Positions 26,621 through 35,777 of a stretch of 64,000 nt of DNA are shown piece by piece. The stretch comes from Actinocatenispora thailandica (lineage in GTDB: Bacteria > Actinomycetota > Actinomycetes > Mycobacteriales > Micromonosporaceae): positions 3,594,198-3,658,197 of the forward strand of contig NZ_AP023355.1 in NCBI RefSeq assembly GCF_016865425.1, given 5' to 3'. How positions within the stretch are numbered: position 1 is the stretch's first letter; each line of letters starts with the position of its first letter. Made by a program: the position numbers and the translations under genes. Under the pieces are notes generated by a model, which made no database searches, was not told the DNA's origin, and saw only the letters and a list, made by a program, of their open reading frames with translations.

Positions 26621-27421
26621 TCAACGGCGGGCGTCGCGGAGGGTGTTGCGGGCGGTGCGGAGGATGGCCTCGTCGACGAAACGGCCGTCCGGCAGCGCCG
26701 CCGCCCCGGTGTCCTCGACCGCGAGTACCGCGCGGGCGGCGGCCAGCTCCGCCTCGGTCGGGGCGTACTCGGCGGCGATGACCGGCAGTTGCGCGGGATG
26801 GATCGCGGCGCGGCCCCGGAAGCCGACCCGACGCCCGGCCCGGCAGGAGGCGGCGAGCCCGGTCAGGTCCCGCACGTTCGGGTACACCGACTGGGCGGGC
26901 GCCGGGAGGCCCGCCGCCCGCGCGGCGACCAGTACCCGGGAGCGCGGGTAGGCCAGTCCGTCGTCGGCGTCGGCGGGCAGCCCGAGGTCGGCGCGCAGGT
27001 CTGCCTCGCCCAGCCCGATCGAGGCGACCGCCGCGTCGGCGGTCGCGATCCGGTACGCGCGTTCCACGCCCAACGCCGACTCCAGCAACGGATGCAGCGC
27101 GCGTCCGGGTAGCCGCGCGGCGACCACCCGGACGGTGTCCGCGTCCTCGATCTTCGGCAGCCGTACCCCGATCCCCCGCGGCAGGCCGGCGAGCATCGCG
27201 AGGTCGGCGTCGCCGGCGGCGGTGCGCACGTCGTTCACCCGTACCTGCACGTTCCGGTCGGTGATGGTGGCGAGCAGCCGGGCGGCCTGCTCGCGGGCGT
27301 GGCGCTTGCGGTCCGGGGCGACCGCGTCCTCCAGGTCGACCAGGACCACGTCGGCGTCACCGGCCAGCGCCTTGCCGACCCGGTCCGGCCGGTCCGCCGG
27401 CACGTACAGCGCGGTCAGCAT
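26621..27421 (-). CDS. HpcH/HpaI aldolase / citrate-lyase-beta-like (CoA ester lyase)
   Basis: The 266-residue TIM-barrel protein carries the CitE-like signatures: VLVDLEDAVAPDRK near residue 27 (metal-binding region), the RVND segment, LPKIEDADTV, LLESALGVERA (Glu metal ligand) and IGLGEADLRADLGL. Enzymes of this family cleave or form 3-hydroxyacyl-CoA thioesters such as malyl-CoA or citramalyl-CoA. It is the last gene of the minus-strand ribosyl operon, 55 bases after the CoA-transferase, so the pair probably activates and splits a carboxylic acid derived from the imported substrate (inference). Confidence 0.85.
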   Translation of the reverse strand: MLTALYVPADRPDRVGKALAGDADVVLVDLEDAVAPDRKRHAREQAARLLATITDRNVQVRVNDVRTAAGDADLAMLAGLPRGIGVRLPKIEDADTVRVVAARLPGRALHPLLESALGVERAYRIATADAAVASIGLGEADLRADLGLPADADDGLAYPRSRVLVAARAAGLPAPAQSVYPNVRDLTGLAASCRAGRRVGFRGRAAIHPAQLPVIAAEYAPTEAELAAARAVLAVEDTGAAALPDGRFVDEAILRTARNTLRDARR

Positions 27422-27476
27422 CCGGCGCCCCGGTTCGGGAGCCGGTCGCCGCGTTCCGGGGCCTCGACGCGGTGCA

Positions 27477-28735
27477 CTAGATCACCCCGGCGGCGCGCAG
27501 CGCGGCGACCTCGCCGTCCGGGTAGCCGAGTTCGGCGAGGATCTCGTCGGTGTCGGCGCCCTGGGAACGGCCGGTGAACCGGACCGACCCGGGGTGGCGG
27601 ACAGCCGGAACGGTACGTTCTGCATGGCGATCGGGCCGAGGTCCGCGTCGTCGACCCGGACGATGGTGTGCAGCGCCGCGTACTGCGGGTCGGCGGCGAT
27701 GTCGGCGGCGTCGTAGATGGGTGCCACGGCCGCCTGCGCCTGCTCGAACGCGGCGAGCACCTCGTCCCGGGTCCGGTCGGCGATCCAGGCGGCGACGGCA
27801 CCGTCGAGTTCGTCGGCGTGCGCGACGCGGCCGGCGCCGGTGGCGAACCACGGTTCGCCCACCACGTCGGGCCGGCCGACCAACCGCATCACCCGCTCGG
27901 CGATGTTCTGCGCGCTGGTCGAGACCGCGACCCAGCGACCGTCGGCGCACCGGTAGGTGTTGCGCGGCGCGTTGTTCGCCGACCGGTTGCCGGTGCGTGG
28001 CTGAACGGTGCCCAGCTGGTCCCACTGGGTGATCTGCGGGCCGAGCATGGCGAGCATCGGCTCCACGATGGACAGGTCGACGACCTGGCCGGATCCCGTG
28101 TGGTGCCGGGAATGCAGCGCGGCGAGCACCGCGTACGCGGCGGCGAACGAGGTGATGCCGTCGGCGAGCCCGAACGGCGGCAGCGTGGGCGGCCCGTCCG
28201 GCGCACCGGTCATCGCGGCGAACCCGCTCATCGCCTCGGCGAGCGTGCCGAAGCCGGGCCGGCGGCGGTACGGGCCGAGCTGGCCGAAGCCGGTGATGCG
28301 GGCGAGGACCAGGCCCGGGTTGTCGGCCGCCAGCACGTCGTAGCCGAGACCCCAGCGCTCCAGCGTGTCCGGCCGGAAGTTCTCCACCACCACGTCGGCG
28401 GTGCCGGCCAGCCGGCGGAACACGTCCCGGCCGCCGTCGGTGGACAGGTCGAGCGTCATCGTCCGCTTGTTGCGGCCGAGTGTCTTGTACCAGAGGTTGT
28501 GGCCGTCGCGGGCGGGGCCGTGACCGCGGGCGGGGTCCGGCCGGCGCGGGTGCTCCACCTTCACCACGTCGGCGCCCAGGTCACCGAGGTGCATCGCGGT
28601 CAGCGGGCCGGCGAACAGGGTCGAGGCGTCCACCACCCGCAGCCCGTGCAGCGGCCCGCGGCCGGCCTCGGGATGGCCCGTTCCCCCGGGCGCCGGCGCG
28701 CCTCCGGCCGGACTGCGCTCGTCGTGCTCGGTCAT
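27477..28735 (-). CDS. CaiB/BaiF class III CoA-transferase, frameshifted near its 3' end
   Basis: The protein of about 419 residues transfers CoA between carboxylic acids. Family features: GLRVVDASTLFAGPLTAMHLGDLGADVVKVEHP at the N-terminus, the catalytic-Asp region, LLRNKRTMTLDLS-type motif (RNKRTMTLDLSTDGG), VVENFRPDTLERWGLGYD and SIVEPMLAMLGPQ. Near 27588-27594 one base of a G/C run is missing: the frame passes from FRLSATPG into nonsense, while the neighbouring phase supplies the expected ending (SVRFTGRSQGADTDEILAEL, then GYPDGEVAALRAAGVI). Unrepaired, the product would end at 27482 with a scrambled tail of about 35 residues. The ATG overlaps the ribokinase stop (ATGA). Confidence 0.82.
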
Positions 28736-29628
28736 GCCGCACCGCCGAGGAAGGCGTCGACCTGCGCCGCGGTGGGCGCCGAGTCGGACGCGCCGGGTCG
28801 CTGGACCGACAGTGCCGCCGCGGCCGACGCCCGCCGCATCGCGTCCGGCATCGCCGTGCCGGCCGCGAGCGCGCTCGCCAGTACGCCGACGAACGTGTCA
28901 CCGGCCGCCGTGGTGTCGACGGCGGTGACCGGGAACGCCGGTACCGTCACCGGCTCGGCGCCGGCGGTCGCGTACACGGCACCGCGCTCGCCGAGGGTCA
29001 TCAGCACGTCGCACCGCCGCGCGAGCACGGCGGCCGCCTGGTGCGGGTCGTCGACGCCGGCGATGATCGTCGCCTCGTGCTCGTTGGGTACCAGCAGATC
29101 CACCGCGGCGAGGAGTTCGTCGGGCAGCGGGCGGGCCGGCGCCGGGGTGAGGACGGTCCGCACGCCGCACGCCCGGGCGTGCGCCGCCGCGGCCCGGACC
29201 ACCGACAGCGGCAACTCCAGTTGCAGCAGCAGGGTGTCGGCGCCGGCGATGACCGCGGCGTGCGCCGGCAGCAGCTCGGTCAGCGTGCCGTTGGCGCCGG
29301 GCACCACCACGATCGTGTTGTCGCCGCCGGCCGCCACGGTGATGTGCGCGGTGCCGGTGGGCGCGTCGGCGCGTACCACCGCGGTGGTGTCGACCCCGGC
29401 GGCGCCGAGCGCGGCGAGGATCTGCCGGCCGAGATCGTCGTCGCCGACCGCGCCGGCGAACCGGACGGTGCCGCCGGAGCGGGCGGCGGCGATCGCCTGG
29501 TTGGCGCCCTTGCCCCCGGGCACCTGCCGGAAGGTGTGGCCGGCGATCGTCTCGCCCCGGCCGGGCAGCCGGTCGGTGGTCGCGACCAGGTCCATGTTGG
29601 CGCTGCCGAGCACCACGACGTCGGCCAT
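28732..29628 (-). CDS. rbsK: Ribokinase (PfkB family)
   Basis: The 298-residue kinase phosphorylates D-ribose (or a close relative) with ATP. It has GSANMDLV (sugar lid start), GGKGANQAIAAAR (substrate-binding Gly-Gly), and the C-terminal PfkB signature AVDTTAAGDTFVG whose Asp is the catalytic base. It begins inside the TGATG junction with the preceding ADP-ribosylglycohydrolase gene and ends in the ATGA junction with the CoA-transferase, so it is translationally coupled on both sides. Context implies that the upstream glycohydrolases release free ribose (or a ribose-like sugar) which this enzyme traps. Confidence 0.92.
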   Translation of the reverse strand: MADVVVLGSANMDLVATTDRLPGRGETIAGHTFRQVPGGKGANQAIAAARSGGTVRFAGAVGDDDLGRQILAALGAAGVDTTAVVRADAPTGTAHITVAAGGDNTIVVVPGANGTLTELLPAHAAVIAGADTLLLQLELPLSVVRAAAAHARACGVRTVLTPAPARPLPDELLAAVDLLVPNEHEATIIAGVDDPHQAAAVLARRCDVLMTLGERGAVYATAGAEPVTVPAFPVTAVDTTAAGDTFVGVLASALAAGTAMPDAMRRASAAAALSVQRPGASDSAPTAAQVDAFLGGAA

Positions 29629-31043
29629 CAGTTGCACTCCCGTTCGTTGGCAAGGTTGTCCGCGACCGACAGGGTCCGGTCGGCGAGCTCGTCGAAGCCG
29701 ATGCCGTCGAAGCCGGGCAGGCTGGAGGCGAGACGGTTGCGCAGCGGCGCGACCCAGCGGTCCGGCAGCGCACCGGCTCCGCTCAGCGCGCCGGCGATGG
29801 CCCCGGCGGTGGCGCCGTTGGAGTCGGTGTCCCAGCCGCCGCGCACCGCGCAGGTGATGGTCGTGGTGAAGTCGCCGGCACCGTAGACCAGGGCCGCGGT
29901 CAGCAGCGCCGCGTTGTTGAGCACGTGCACCCAGTGCAGTTCGCCGTACCGGGCGGCGATCGCGTCCACCGCGTCCTCGAAGTCGGTGTGCCGGGCCGGC
30001 AGCGCCCGGGCGAACCGGACCGCCCCGGCGTACCGGGAGTCCGGTGGTATCGCGGCGAGCCCGGCGTCGAGTACCTCGTCGACGCGGGTACCGGCGACCG
30101 CGGCCGAGCTGGCCGCGGCGACGAACATCGCCCCGTACACCCCGTTGCGGGTGTGGCTGAGCACCGCGTCCCGCCAGGCCAGATCCGCGGCGACGAGCGG
30201 CACGCCGGGGTGCACCCAGCCGTAGACGTCGGCGCGGATCTGCGCACCGATCCAGTCCCGGAACGGGTTGCGCACCGTCGCGGTGTCCGGCGGTACCTGA
30301 CCGAGCAGCAGGTTGCGGTAGGCCACCCGCTCGGCGGTGAACAGCCGGCCGGCCGGCAGCTCGGTCAGCCAGGCCTGCGCGACGTCCTCGGTGGACAGTG
30401 CGGAACCGTGCCGTTCCAGCAGTTCCAGCGCCAGCAGCGCGAAGTTCAGGTCGTCGTCCTCGGGCATCCCGGCGATGTTCTCGGCCAGGCTGGTCGGTGC
30501 GCTGCGGCGGTTCCACGGCCACCGCCGGGCCACCTCCGGCGGCAGGCCTTCGGCGGTGAACCAGTCGGTCAGCGGCCACCGGCCGGTCGCGGTCAGGATC
30601 TGCCGGATGCCGGCCCGCGGGATCTTCTCCACCGGCTTGCCGAGCAGGCATCCCACCGCGCGGCCCAGCCACGCACCGTGCAGCCGGTCGCGGTACCCGG
30701 CCGCGCCGGCCACCGCCCGCCCGTCGCCCACCGCGCCGGGCTCCGGCGTCCGCACGCCGTCCGGTGCCGCACCGGTACGCAGCCGGCGGATCGCGGCGAG
30801 GTCGGTCGGCTCGGCGGCGTCGAGGGCGGCGGGGCGGCGGTCCAGCTCGTCCAGGATCTCGCCGGCGAGCGCCCGCAGCGCGGGCGTGGCCGGCCGCTCG
30901 GACGCGCCGGAGTGCAACGGCTCGGGGTCCCCGCCGGCGGCCACCCAGGACTCGCGCAGGTCGGTGACCTCGACGCCGTCGAGCACCGCCTGGGCGAGCC
31001 CGTGGCCGACCAGGTCCTCGGGCTGGACCCAGGTCAACCGCAT
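29628..31043 (-). CDS. ADP-ribosylglycohydrolase family protein 1 (with N-terminal extension)
   Basis: The 471-residue protein has an unrecognised N-terminal region of about 115 residues. The ADP-ribosylglycohydrolase (DraG/ARH) all-helical domain follows: LHGAWLGRAVGCLLGKPVEK, the first acidic motif PEDDDLNFALLALELL, and the second metal motif GGWDTDSNGATAGAIAGA. Both acidic clusters that hold the binuclear Mg centre are present. ARH enzymes hydrolyse alpha-ribosyl bonds; substrate here is unknown. The ATG at 31043 overlaps the stop of the next upstream family member (TGATG), and its own stop overlaps the ribokinase start. Confidence 0.88.
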   Translation of the reverse strand: MRLTWVQPEDLVGHGLAQAVLDGVEVTDLRESWVAAGGDPEPLHSGASERPATPALRALAGEILDELDRRPAALDAAEPTDLAAIRRLRTGAAPDGVRTPEPGAVGDGRAVAGAAGYRDRLHGAWLGRAVGCLLGKPVEKIPRAGIRQILTATGRWPLTDWFTAEGLPPEVARRWPWNRRSAPTSLAENIAGMPEDDDLNFALLALELLERHGSALSTEDVAQAWLTELPAGRLFTAERVAYRNLLLGQVPPDTATVRNPFRDWIGAQIRADVYGWVHPGVPLVAADLAWRDAVLSHTRNGVYGAMFVAAASSAAVAGTRVDEVLDAGLAAIPPDSRYAGAVRFARALPARHTDFEDAVDAIAARYGELHWVHVLNNAALLTAALVYGAGDFTTTITCAVRGGWDTDSNGATAGAIAGALSGAGALPDRWVAPLRNRLASSLPGFDGIGFDELADRTLSVADNLANERECN

Positions 31044-32191
31044 CACGACAGCAGCCCGTCGTACCCGGCGTCGACGGCGGCCCGCGCGGCCCGGTCTGCG
31101 GTACGGATCCGGCGGGTCACCGCGGCGAGCCGCTCCCCCGGTGCGACCAGGTCGGTCCGGCTGGCCGTCGCGACCGCCGCGGCAAGGTCGGCGTCCACGG
31201 CGTCGCGGCCGTGCAGGGCGCCGGCGATGGCACCGGCCATCGACGCGATCGAGTCGGCGTCCCGGCCGTAGTTGACGCTGCCCAGCACGGCCTCCCGCCA
31301 GTCGCCCTTGGCCAGTACCAGCATGCCGAGCGCCAGCGGCAGTTCCTCGATGCTGTGCACCCGGCTGGGCCGGCGGGCGCCGAGCCCCTGGTCGCGGTAG
31401 TCGTCGCCGACCGTGTCGTACGGGCGGATCGCGGCGCGCAGCGCGCCGGACTCGATCGCCTCGGTCCAGTGCGCGAGCGTGCCGGCGGCGGTCACCACCG
31501 CCTCCACGGCCGCCCGGGTGCCGTCCTTGGCCAGCCGCAGCGCGGCGGCCACCACGTCGTCGACGGTGGCGCCGGGCGCCGCGGCGGCGGCCACGCTCGC
31601 GGCGAGCACCCCGGCCGCCTCCCGGCCGTAGGAGGCCTGGTGCGCGCCGGCGACGTCGATCGCCTCCGCGTACGCGGCGTCCGGGTCGGCGGCGTTGACG
31701 ATGCCCACCGGCGCCATGTACATCGCCGCGCCGCAGTTGACCGCGTTGCCGACGCCCGCCTCGCGCGGGTCGGCGTGCGCCCAGTGCAGCCGCAGCGCCA
31801 GGTACTTCTCGGCGAGGAACACCCGTTGCAGCGGCAGCGCCGCCGCCTCCAGCTCCGGCACCCAGCGGCGCTCACCGAGCATCAGCGGTACCAGCCGGGC
31901 CGCCACGTCGTAGGCGGTCAGGTGGGTGCCGGCCTGCTCGTACACCTCGACGAGCAGGTGCGTCATCAGGGTGTCGTCGGTGACGTGGCCGTCGCCCTTG
32001 TGGTACGGGGCGATCGGGCGCGCGTTGCGCCAGTCGGCGAAGTACGGGCCGACGATGCCGTCCACCCAGCCGCCCCAGCGCTGCGCGATCTGCGCCGGGC
32101 TCCAGCCCTCCGTCGCGCCGCCCAGGGCGTCACCGACTGCGGCGCCGACGAGGCAGCCGACCGCGCGCGATTCGAGGCTCTCACTGGCCAC
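31043..32191 (-). CDS. ADP-ribosylglycohydrolase family protein 2
   Basis: The 382-residue protein starts at GTG 32191, with AAAGGA nine bases upstream. It contains the whole ARH domain: AVGCLVGAAVGDALGGATEG, the VTDDTLMTHLLVEVY motif with Asp-Asp-Thr for metal and catalysis, and NYGRDADSIASMAGAIAGAL near the C-terminus. It is the most canonical of the four copies together with copy 4. It overlaps the preceding gene by 11 bases and the following one by one base, showing tight coupling within the operon. Confidence 0.9.
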   Translation of the reverse strand: MASESLESRAVGCLVGAAVGDALGGATEGWSPAQIAQRWGGWVDGIVGPYFADWRNARPIAPYHKGDGHVTDDTLMTHLLVEVYEQAGTHLTAYDVAARLVPLMLGERRWVPELEAAALPLQRVFLAEKYLALRLHWAHADPREAGVGNAVNCGAAMYMAPVGIVNAADPDAAYAEAIDVAGAHQASYGREAAGVLAASVAAAAAPGATVDDVVAAALRLAKDGTRAAVEAVVTAAGTLAHWTEAIESGALRAAIRPYDTVGDDYRDQGLGARRPSRVHSIEELPLALGMLVLAKGDWREAVLGSVNYGRDADSIASMAGAIAGALHGRDAVDADLAAAVATASRTDLVAPGERLAAVTRRIRTADRAARAAVDAGYDGLLS

Positions 32192-33374
32192 GGGTGGTCC
32201 TTTCCACGATGTCGAGCAGGTCGACCCCGGCGAGCGTGGGGTCGCAGCAGCCGGCCAGGATCCGACACCGGTCGGTCCAGGACGGCGGCAGGTCGGCGGC
32301 GCCGCGTACCGCACCGAGCAGGGCGCCGGTGAGGGCCGGCGCGCTGTCGGCGAGCGACGGCAGGGCGGTCGCGGCGAGGATGGTGTCGATCGCCGGGGTA
32401 CCGCTGCGCAGCGCCACCGCGGTCAGCGCGGCGGCGACCGGTACGGTCTGGGCGGCGGCGCAGCCGTAGCTGTACACCCGGTCCACCAGCTCGTCCAGCA
32501 ACGGCACGGCGTCCGCCGGCGTACCGGCCGGGTCGACGAGCGCGAGCGCCCGCCGCAGCGTGCGGCCGGGCAGCCGGTCCGCCGGCAGCTCGTCGGCCAG
32601 CGCGGCCAGCAGCGTGCTCGCGGCGGCGTCTCCGGTCGGCGCGGCATCGGCGGCGACCGGCGGACCGGACCGCACCACCGGCGCCGCATCCGCGGACGGT
32701 GCTGGTGCCGCGTCCCCGGCCGGTGCCGCATCCGCGGACGGTGCCGGGGCGGGGGGCGGCGCGGCGGTGACGGCGGCGGCGATCGCGGCGGCGACGGCGC
32801 GCGCGGCGGCGATCCCGTCCCCGGCGTGCGTCACCTCGGCGTCCCATTCGGCGAGCGTCGCCGCGTGCGCCGGGGTCGCGCCCAGCACGCCGAAGCCGAC
32901 CGCCCGGATCGCCGCGGCGTCGTCGAAGTGGTGCGGGTTGCGGCGGCCGGAGTCCGGCGGCGACACACCGCGGCGCAGGTTGTCCACGGCGGCGGCCACC
33001 GCGATCCGGCCGGCCGGGACCGTACCGTCGGTCACCGCCGCCGTCCAGTGCGCGTGCACCGTGGCGCGGTCGGTCGGCCGGGTCGCGCCGGAGCGCAGCA
33101 GCGTCCAGGCGACCCATTCGGCGTCGTCGCCGGGACCGAGCCGTAACGGCGTCGGGTCCTGGTTGAGCGCGAACGGAACCGGCAGCGTGGTCACCGACTC
33201 CGCCTCGGCGAACGCGTCCAGTTCGCGGCGCAGCCGGCGGGTCCAGCCGGGAAGCAGCCGGGAGCGGTGCACCCGGGCCGGCCAGCCGGCGGCATCGCCG
33301 ACCGCGAGGCCCAGTACCGCGCCGCGACGGCGGTCCCGCTGGTGCGTGTCGGTGCGGTCGATCGGTTCGCTCAT
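32181..33374 (-). CDS. ADP-ribosylglycohydrolase family protein 3, degenerate metal motif
   Basis: The 397-residue protein is a diverged family member. The N-terminal motif is clear (GAVLGLAVGDAAGWPARVH), but the canonical TDDT is replaced by GDDAEWVAW. The C-terminal motif DADS/DTDS has become LADSAPALTGALLGAV, so the first Asp is Leu. A linker of about 55 residues rich in Ala/Pro/Asp (repeats of APAPSADAAP and similar) interrupts the domain near residues 215-265. This pattern suggests altered specificity or a non-catalytic partner role. Its ATG overlaps the stop of copy 4 (ATGA). Confidence 0.8.
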   Translation of the reverse strand: MSEPIDRTDTHQRDRRRGAVLGLAVGDAAGWPARVHRSRLLPGWTRRLRRELDAFAEAESVTTLPVPFALNQDPTPLRLGPGDDAEWVAWTLLRSGATRPTDRATVHAHWTAAVTDGTVPAGRIAVAAAVDNLRRGVSPPDSGRRNPHHFDDAAAIRAVGFGVLGATPAHAATLAEWDAEVTHAGDGIAAARAVAAAIAAAVTAAPPPAPAPSADAAPAGDAAPAPSADAAPVVRSGPPVAADAAPTGDAAASTLLAALADELPADRLPGRTLRRALALVDPAGTPADAVPLLDELVDRVYSYGCAAAQTVPVAAALTAVALRSGTPAIDTILAATALPSLADSAPALTGALLGAVRGAADLPPSWTDRCRILAGCCDPTLAGVDLLDIVERTTRGQ

Positions 33375-34477
33375 CGCGGTGCGGTCCTTGCCTCGGGGCC
33401 GGCCGTCGACGGCGGCTGCGGGGCTGCCGCCCTGGCAAGTCGTGCCTCGACGAGGCGGTCGGCGAGGTCGGTCATGGTCAGCCCGGCGACGACCTCACCC
33501 AGGCAGCGGCCGGTCACCGGGCCGATCGCGGCGGCCCAGTCGGCGGGGATGCCAGCCATCCCGCGACTCGCACCGCACAGCGCGCCGGCGATCGCGGCGG
33601 TGGTGTCCGCGTCCCGGCCCATCGCCACCGCGGCCGGTACGGCCCGGCGCAGCTCACCGTCCGCGGCGAGGAAGGCGCCGAACGCCAGCCCGACCGCCTC
33701 CGGCGCGAGGTCGGTCCACGGGTAGCTGCGCACCACCAGCGCGTCGAGCAGCGCGTCCGGCCCGGCGGCGGTACCGGCGGTGGCCAGCGCCGCCGCCGTC
33801 CACGAGTCGCCCGGTACGCAGCCGCGGGCCGCGGTGAGGACGGCACCGGGGCGGGCGCCGTCCAGGGCGGCGGCGACCGCGGCGGCGACCGCCTGGCCGG
33901 CGTACACGCCCTCGCCGTCGTGGCTGACCGCGCCGTCCACCGCGGCCAGCCGGGCGGCCGTGGCGACGTCGCCCGCCGCGTACACCCCGTGCACCGCGGC
34001 GCGCATCGCGAGCCCGTCGCTCCACGAGTGCAGGTGCTGACCGGACGCGGGCGGCCGCAGCCCGGCGCGCAGGTTCTCGATGGTGCCCAGTTCGCTGAAC
34101 CCGGCGCCCGGAAACCCGCCGGACCGGCCGGCGAGGTGGCGTACCCACGCGTCGGCGACCTGCTCGCTGGTCAGCGCGGTGCCGTGCTCGATCAGCAGCA
34201 GCGCGCTGAACGCCGCGTACTCGGTGTCGTCGGTACCGGCCGGCTCGTCGCGCAGGAACCCGGTCACCGTGCCCCACCGTTGCGCGATGGCCGCGGCGGT
34301 CATGTTCTCCGCCGGCGCGCCCATCGCGTCCCCGATCGCGAGGCCCAGCAGGGTGCCACGAGCCCGGTCGCGGGCCGCGCCGGGGTCGGGTCCGGCCCGG
34401 CCGGGTGTGGGATGCCCGGCCGGCCCGTGGACGTCGTGCTCGCGGTTCAGTGTCCGCCCCCGGCGACCTGCTTCCAA
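33371..34477 (-). CDS. ADP-ribosylglycohydrolase family protein 4
   Basis: The recognisable domain is complete: RGTLLGLAIGDAMGAPAENM, PAGTDDTEYAAFSALLLIEHG with Asp-Asp-Thr, and AMGRDADTTAAIAGALCGA with the second metal-ligand pair. The start is uncertain: no ATG or GTG lies between the end of the binding-protein gene and the domain. A TTG at 34477 (30-base overlap) is the nearest option; an ATG at 34567 would give 398 residues and a 121-base overlap. It lies directly behind the transporter genes, linking uptake to hydrolysis. Confidence 0.85.
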   Translation of the reverse strand: MEAGRRGRTLNREHDVHGPAGHPTPGRAGPDPGAARDRARGTLLGLAIGDAMGAPAENMTAAAIAQRWGTVTGFLRDEPAGTDDTEYAAFSALLLIEHGTALTSEQVADAWVRHLAGRSGGFPGAGFSELGTIENLRAGLRPPASGQHLHSWSDGLAMRAAVHGVYAAGDVATAARLAAVDGAVSHDGEGVYAGQAVAAAVAAALDGARPGAVLTAARGCVPGDSWTAAALATAGTAAGPDALLDALVVRSYPWTDLAPEAVGLAFGAFLAADGELRRAVPAAVAMGRDADTTAAIAGALCGASRGMAGIPADWAAAIGPVTGRCLGEVVAGLTMTDLADRLVEARLARAAAPQPPSTAGPEARTAPR

Positions 34478-35745
34478 CCCTTGGTGAGCTGGTCGGTGAG
34501 CTTGCTGGTGCTGATGTCGTTCGCCAGGTAGCGCTGCAGCGCCGGGGTGGCGATCTGGTCCTTCCACTGCGGGTAGTCCTTGGCGTGCAGGTACGGCGCG
34601 TCCACGCTGTGCTCGCCGGAGACCAGGATCTGGTCCCAGCCGTCCTTGCCGCCGGTCTGCGCCCGGACCGCCTTGCGGGCGCTCGCGGTGGCCGGGATCA
34701 GCCAGTCGCTCTGCGCCAGCTTCGCCAGGTTGGCGTCGGCGACGAAGTAGTCGATGAACTGCGCCGCCTCCTTGACGTGCTTGGTCGCCTTGGACACCGA
34801 CAGCGTCTGCGAACTCGCCGGCTGGGCGCTGGTGGTACCGGCCAGCGGCGGCAGCACCGCCCAGCCGAAGCCCTTCGGCGCCTGCTCCTGGATCTGCTGC
34901 GCCACGTACGATCCGGCCACCATCATGGCGTACTTCCCGGCGTAGAAGCCGGGCAGCACGTCACCGCCGGACTGCGTCAGGCTGGTCAGGTCGATCGACT
35001 TGTCGTCGTAGGCCATCGCGTGGATGCGCTGCGGCACCTGCAGCTCCGCAGTACCGACGGTGATGCTCGCGCTGTCCCCGGTGTTCCGGAACCACTTCCC
35101 ACCGAAGTTCGCGGACAGGTTGAGCACGGTGGCGGCCGGTTGCTTCAGCCCCCACCCGACCCCGTGACTGCCCTTGCCGGTCAGCTTCTTCGCCATCGCC
35201 CGGAAGTCGTCCCAGGACAGCGACTTCCCGGTCGGTACCGAGACACCGGCCTTGCCGAGCGCGGTGGTGTTGGCGAACACCACGTAGGTCTGCTGCAGGG
35301 TGGGTACCGCGATCACCTTGCCGTCGACGGTCAGCGAGCTCCACACCCCGTCGGAGACGTTGTCACGCAGTGAGCTCGACAGGTACGGCTTGAGGTCGGC
35401 GAAGTAGCCCTGCTGGCCGAACCCGATGATGTCGGCGTTCTCGTCGTGGATGATGTCCGGCGCGGTGCCGCCGGCAAGCTGGGTGACGAGCTGGTCGTGC
35501 ACGTTGTCCCAGCTGCCCTGGATCAGTTCGACCTGCACCTTGGGGTGCTTCGCGTTCCAGGCCTTGACGGCCTTCTTGGTCTGCGCGACGGTCGTGTCGG
35601 CGAACGCCAGCGACTGGAACTTCAGGTGCACCGTGCCGTTGGCGTCGGTGTTGTCGGAGCTGCTGCCGCCGCCGTTGGTGGCGCAGCCGGTCAGGGTCGC
35701 TGCCGAGGCCGCGAGCATCGCGGTCAGGGCCGTCCTTCTGTGCAT
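34447..35745 (-). CDS. ABC sugar importer, extracellular solute-binding lipoprotein
   Basis: The 432-residue protein has a lipoprotein signal (MHRRTALTAMLAASAATLTG followed by Cys21) and a family 1 solute-binding fold (WNAKHPKVQVELIQGSW, GGTAPDIIHDEN, GQQGYFADLKPYL, PTLQQTYVVFANTTALGKAG). It delivers substrate to the two permeases encoded just upstream. The ATG has AAGGAAC before it. Because the following genes are ADP-ribosylglycohydrolases and ribokinase, the ligand may be a riboside or ribose-containing compound rather than a common oligosaccharide (inference). Confidence 0.9.
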   Translation of the reverse strand: MHRRTALTAMLAASAATLTGCATNGGGSSSDNTDANGTVHLKFQSLAFADTTVAQTKKAVKAWNAKHPKVQVELIQGSWDNVHDQLVTQLAGGTAPDIIHDENADIIGFGQQGYFADLKPYLSSSLRDNVSDGVWSSLTVDGKVIAVPTLQQTYVVFANTTALGKAGVSVPTGKSLSWDDFRAMAKKLTGKGSHGVGWGLKQPAATVLNLSANFGGKWFRNTGDSASITVGTAELQVPQRIHAMAYDDKSIDLTSLTQSGGDVLPGFYAGKYAMMVAGSYVAQQIQEQAPKGFGWAVLPPLAGTTSAQPASSQTLSVSKATKHVKEAAQFIDYFVADANLAKLAQSDWLIPATASARKAVRAQTGGKDGWDQILVSGEHSVDAPYLHAKDYPQWKDQIATPALQRYLANDISTSKLTDQLTKGWKQVAGGGH

Positions 35746-35777
35746 CGGAGGGGTTCCTTCCTTCACCTGTGGCGGGG

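Noticed and set aside
31043-32314. Longer start for ARH copy 2 at 32314
   Set aside because: The additional 41 residues are low complexity and overlap copy 3; GTG 32191 has an AAAGGA site at good spacing.
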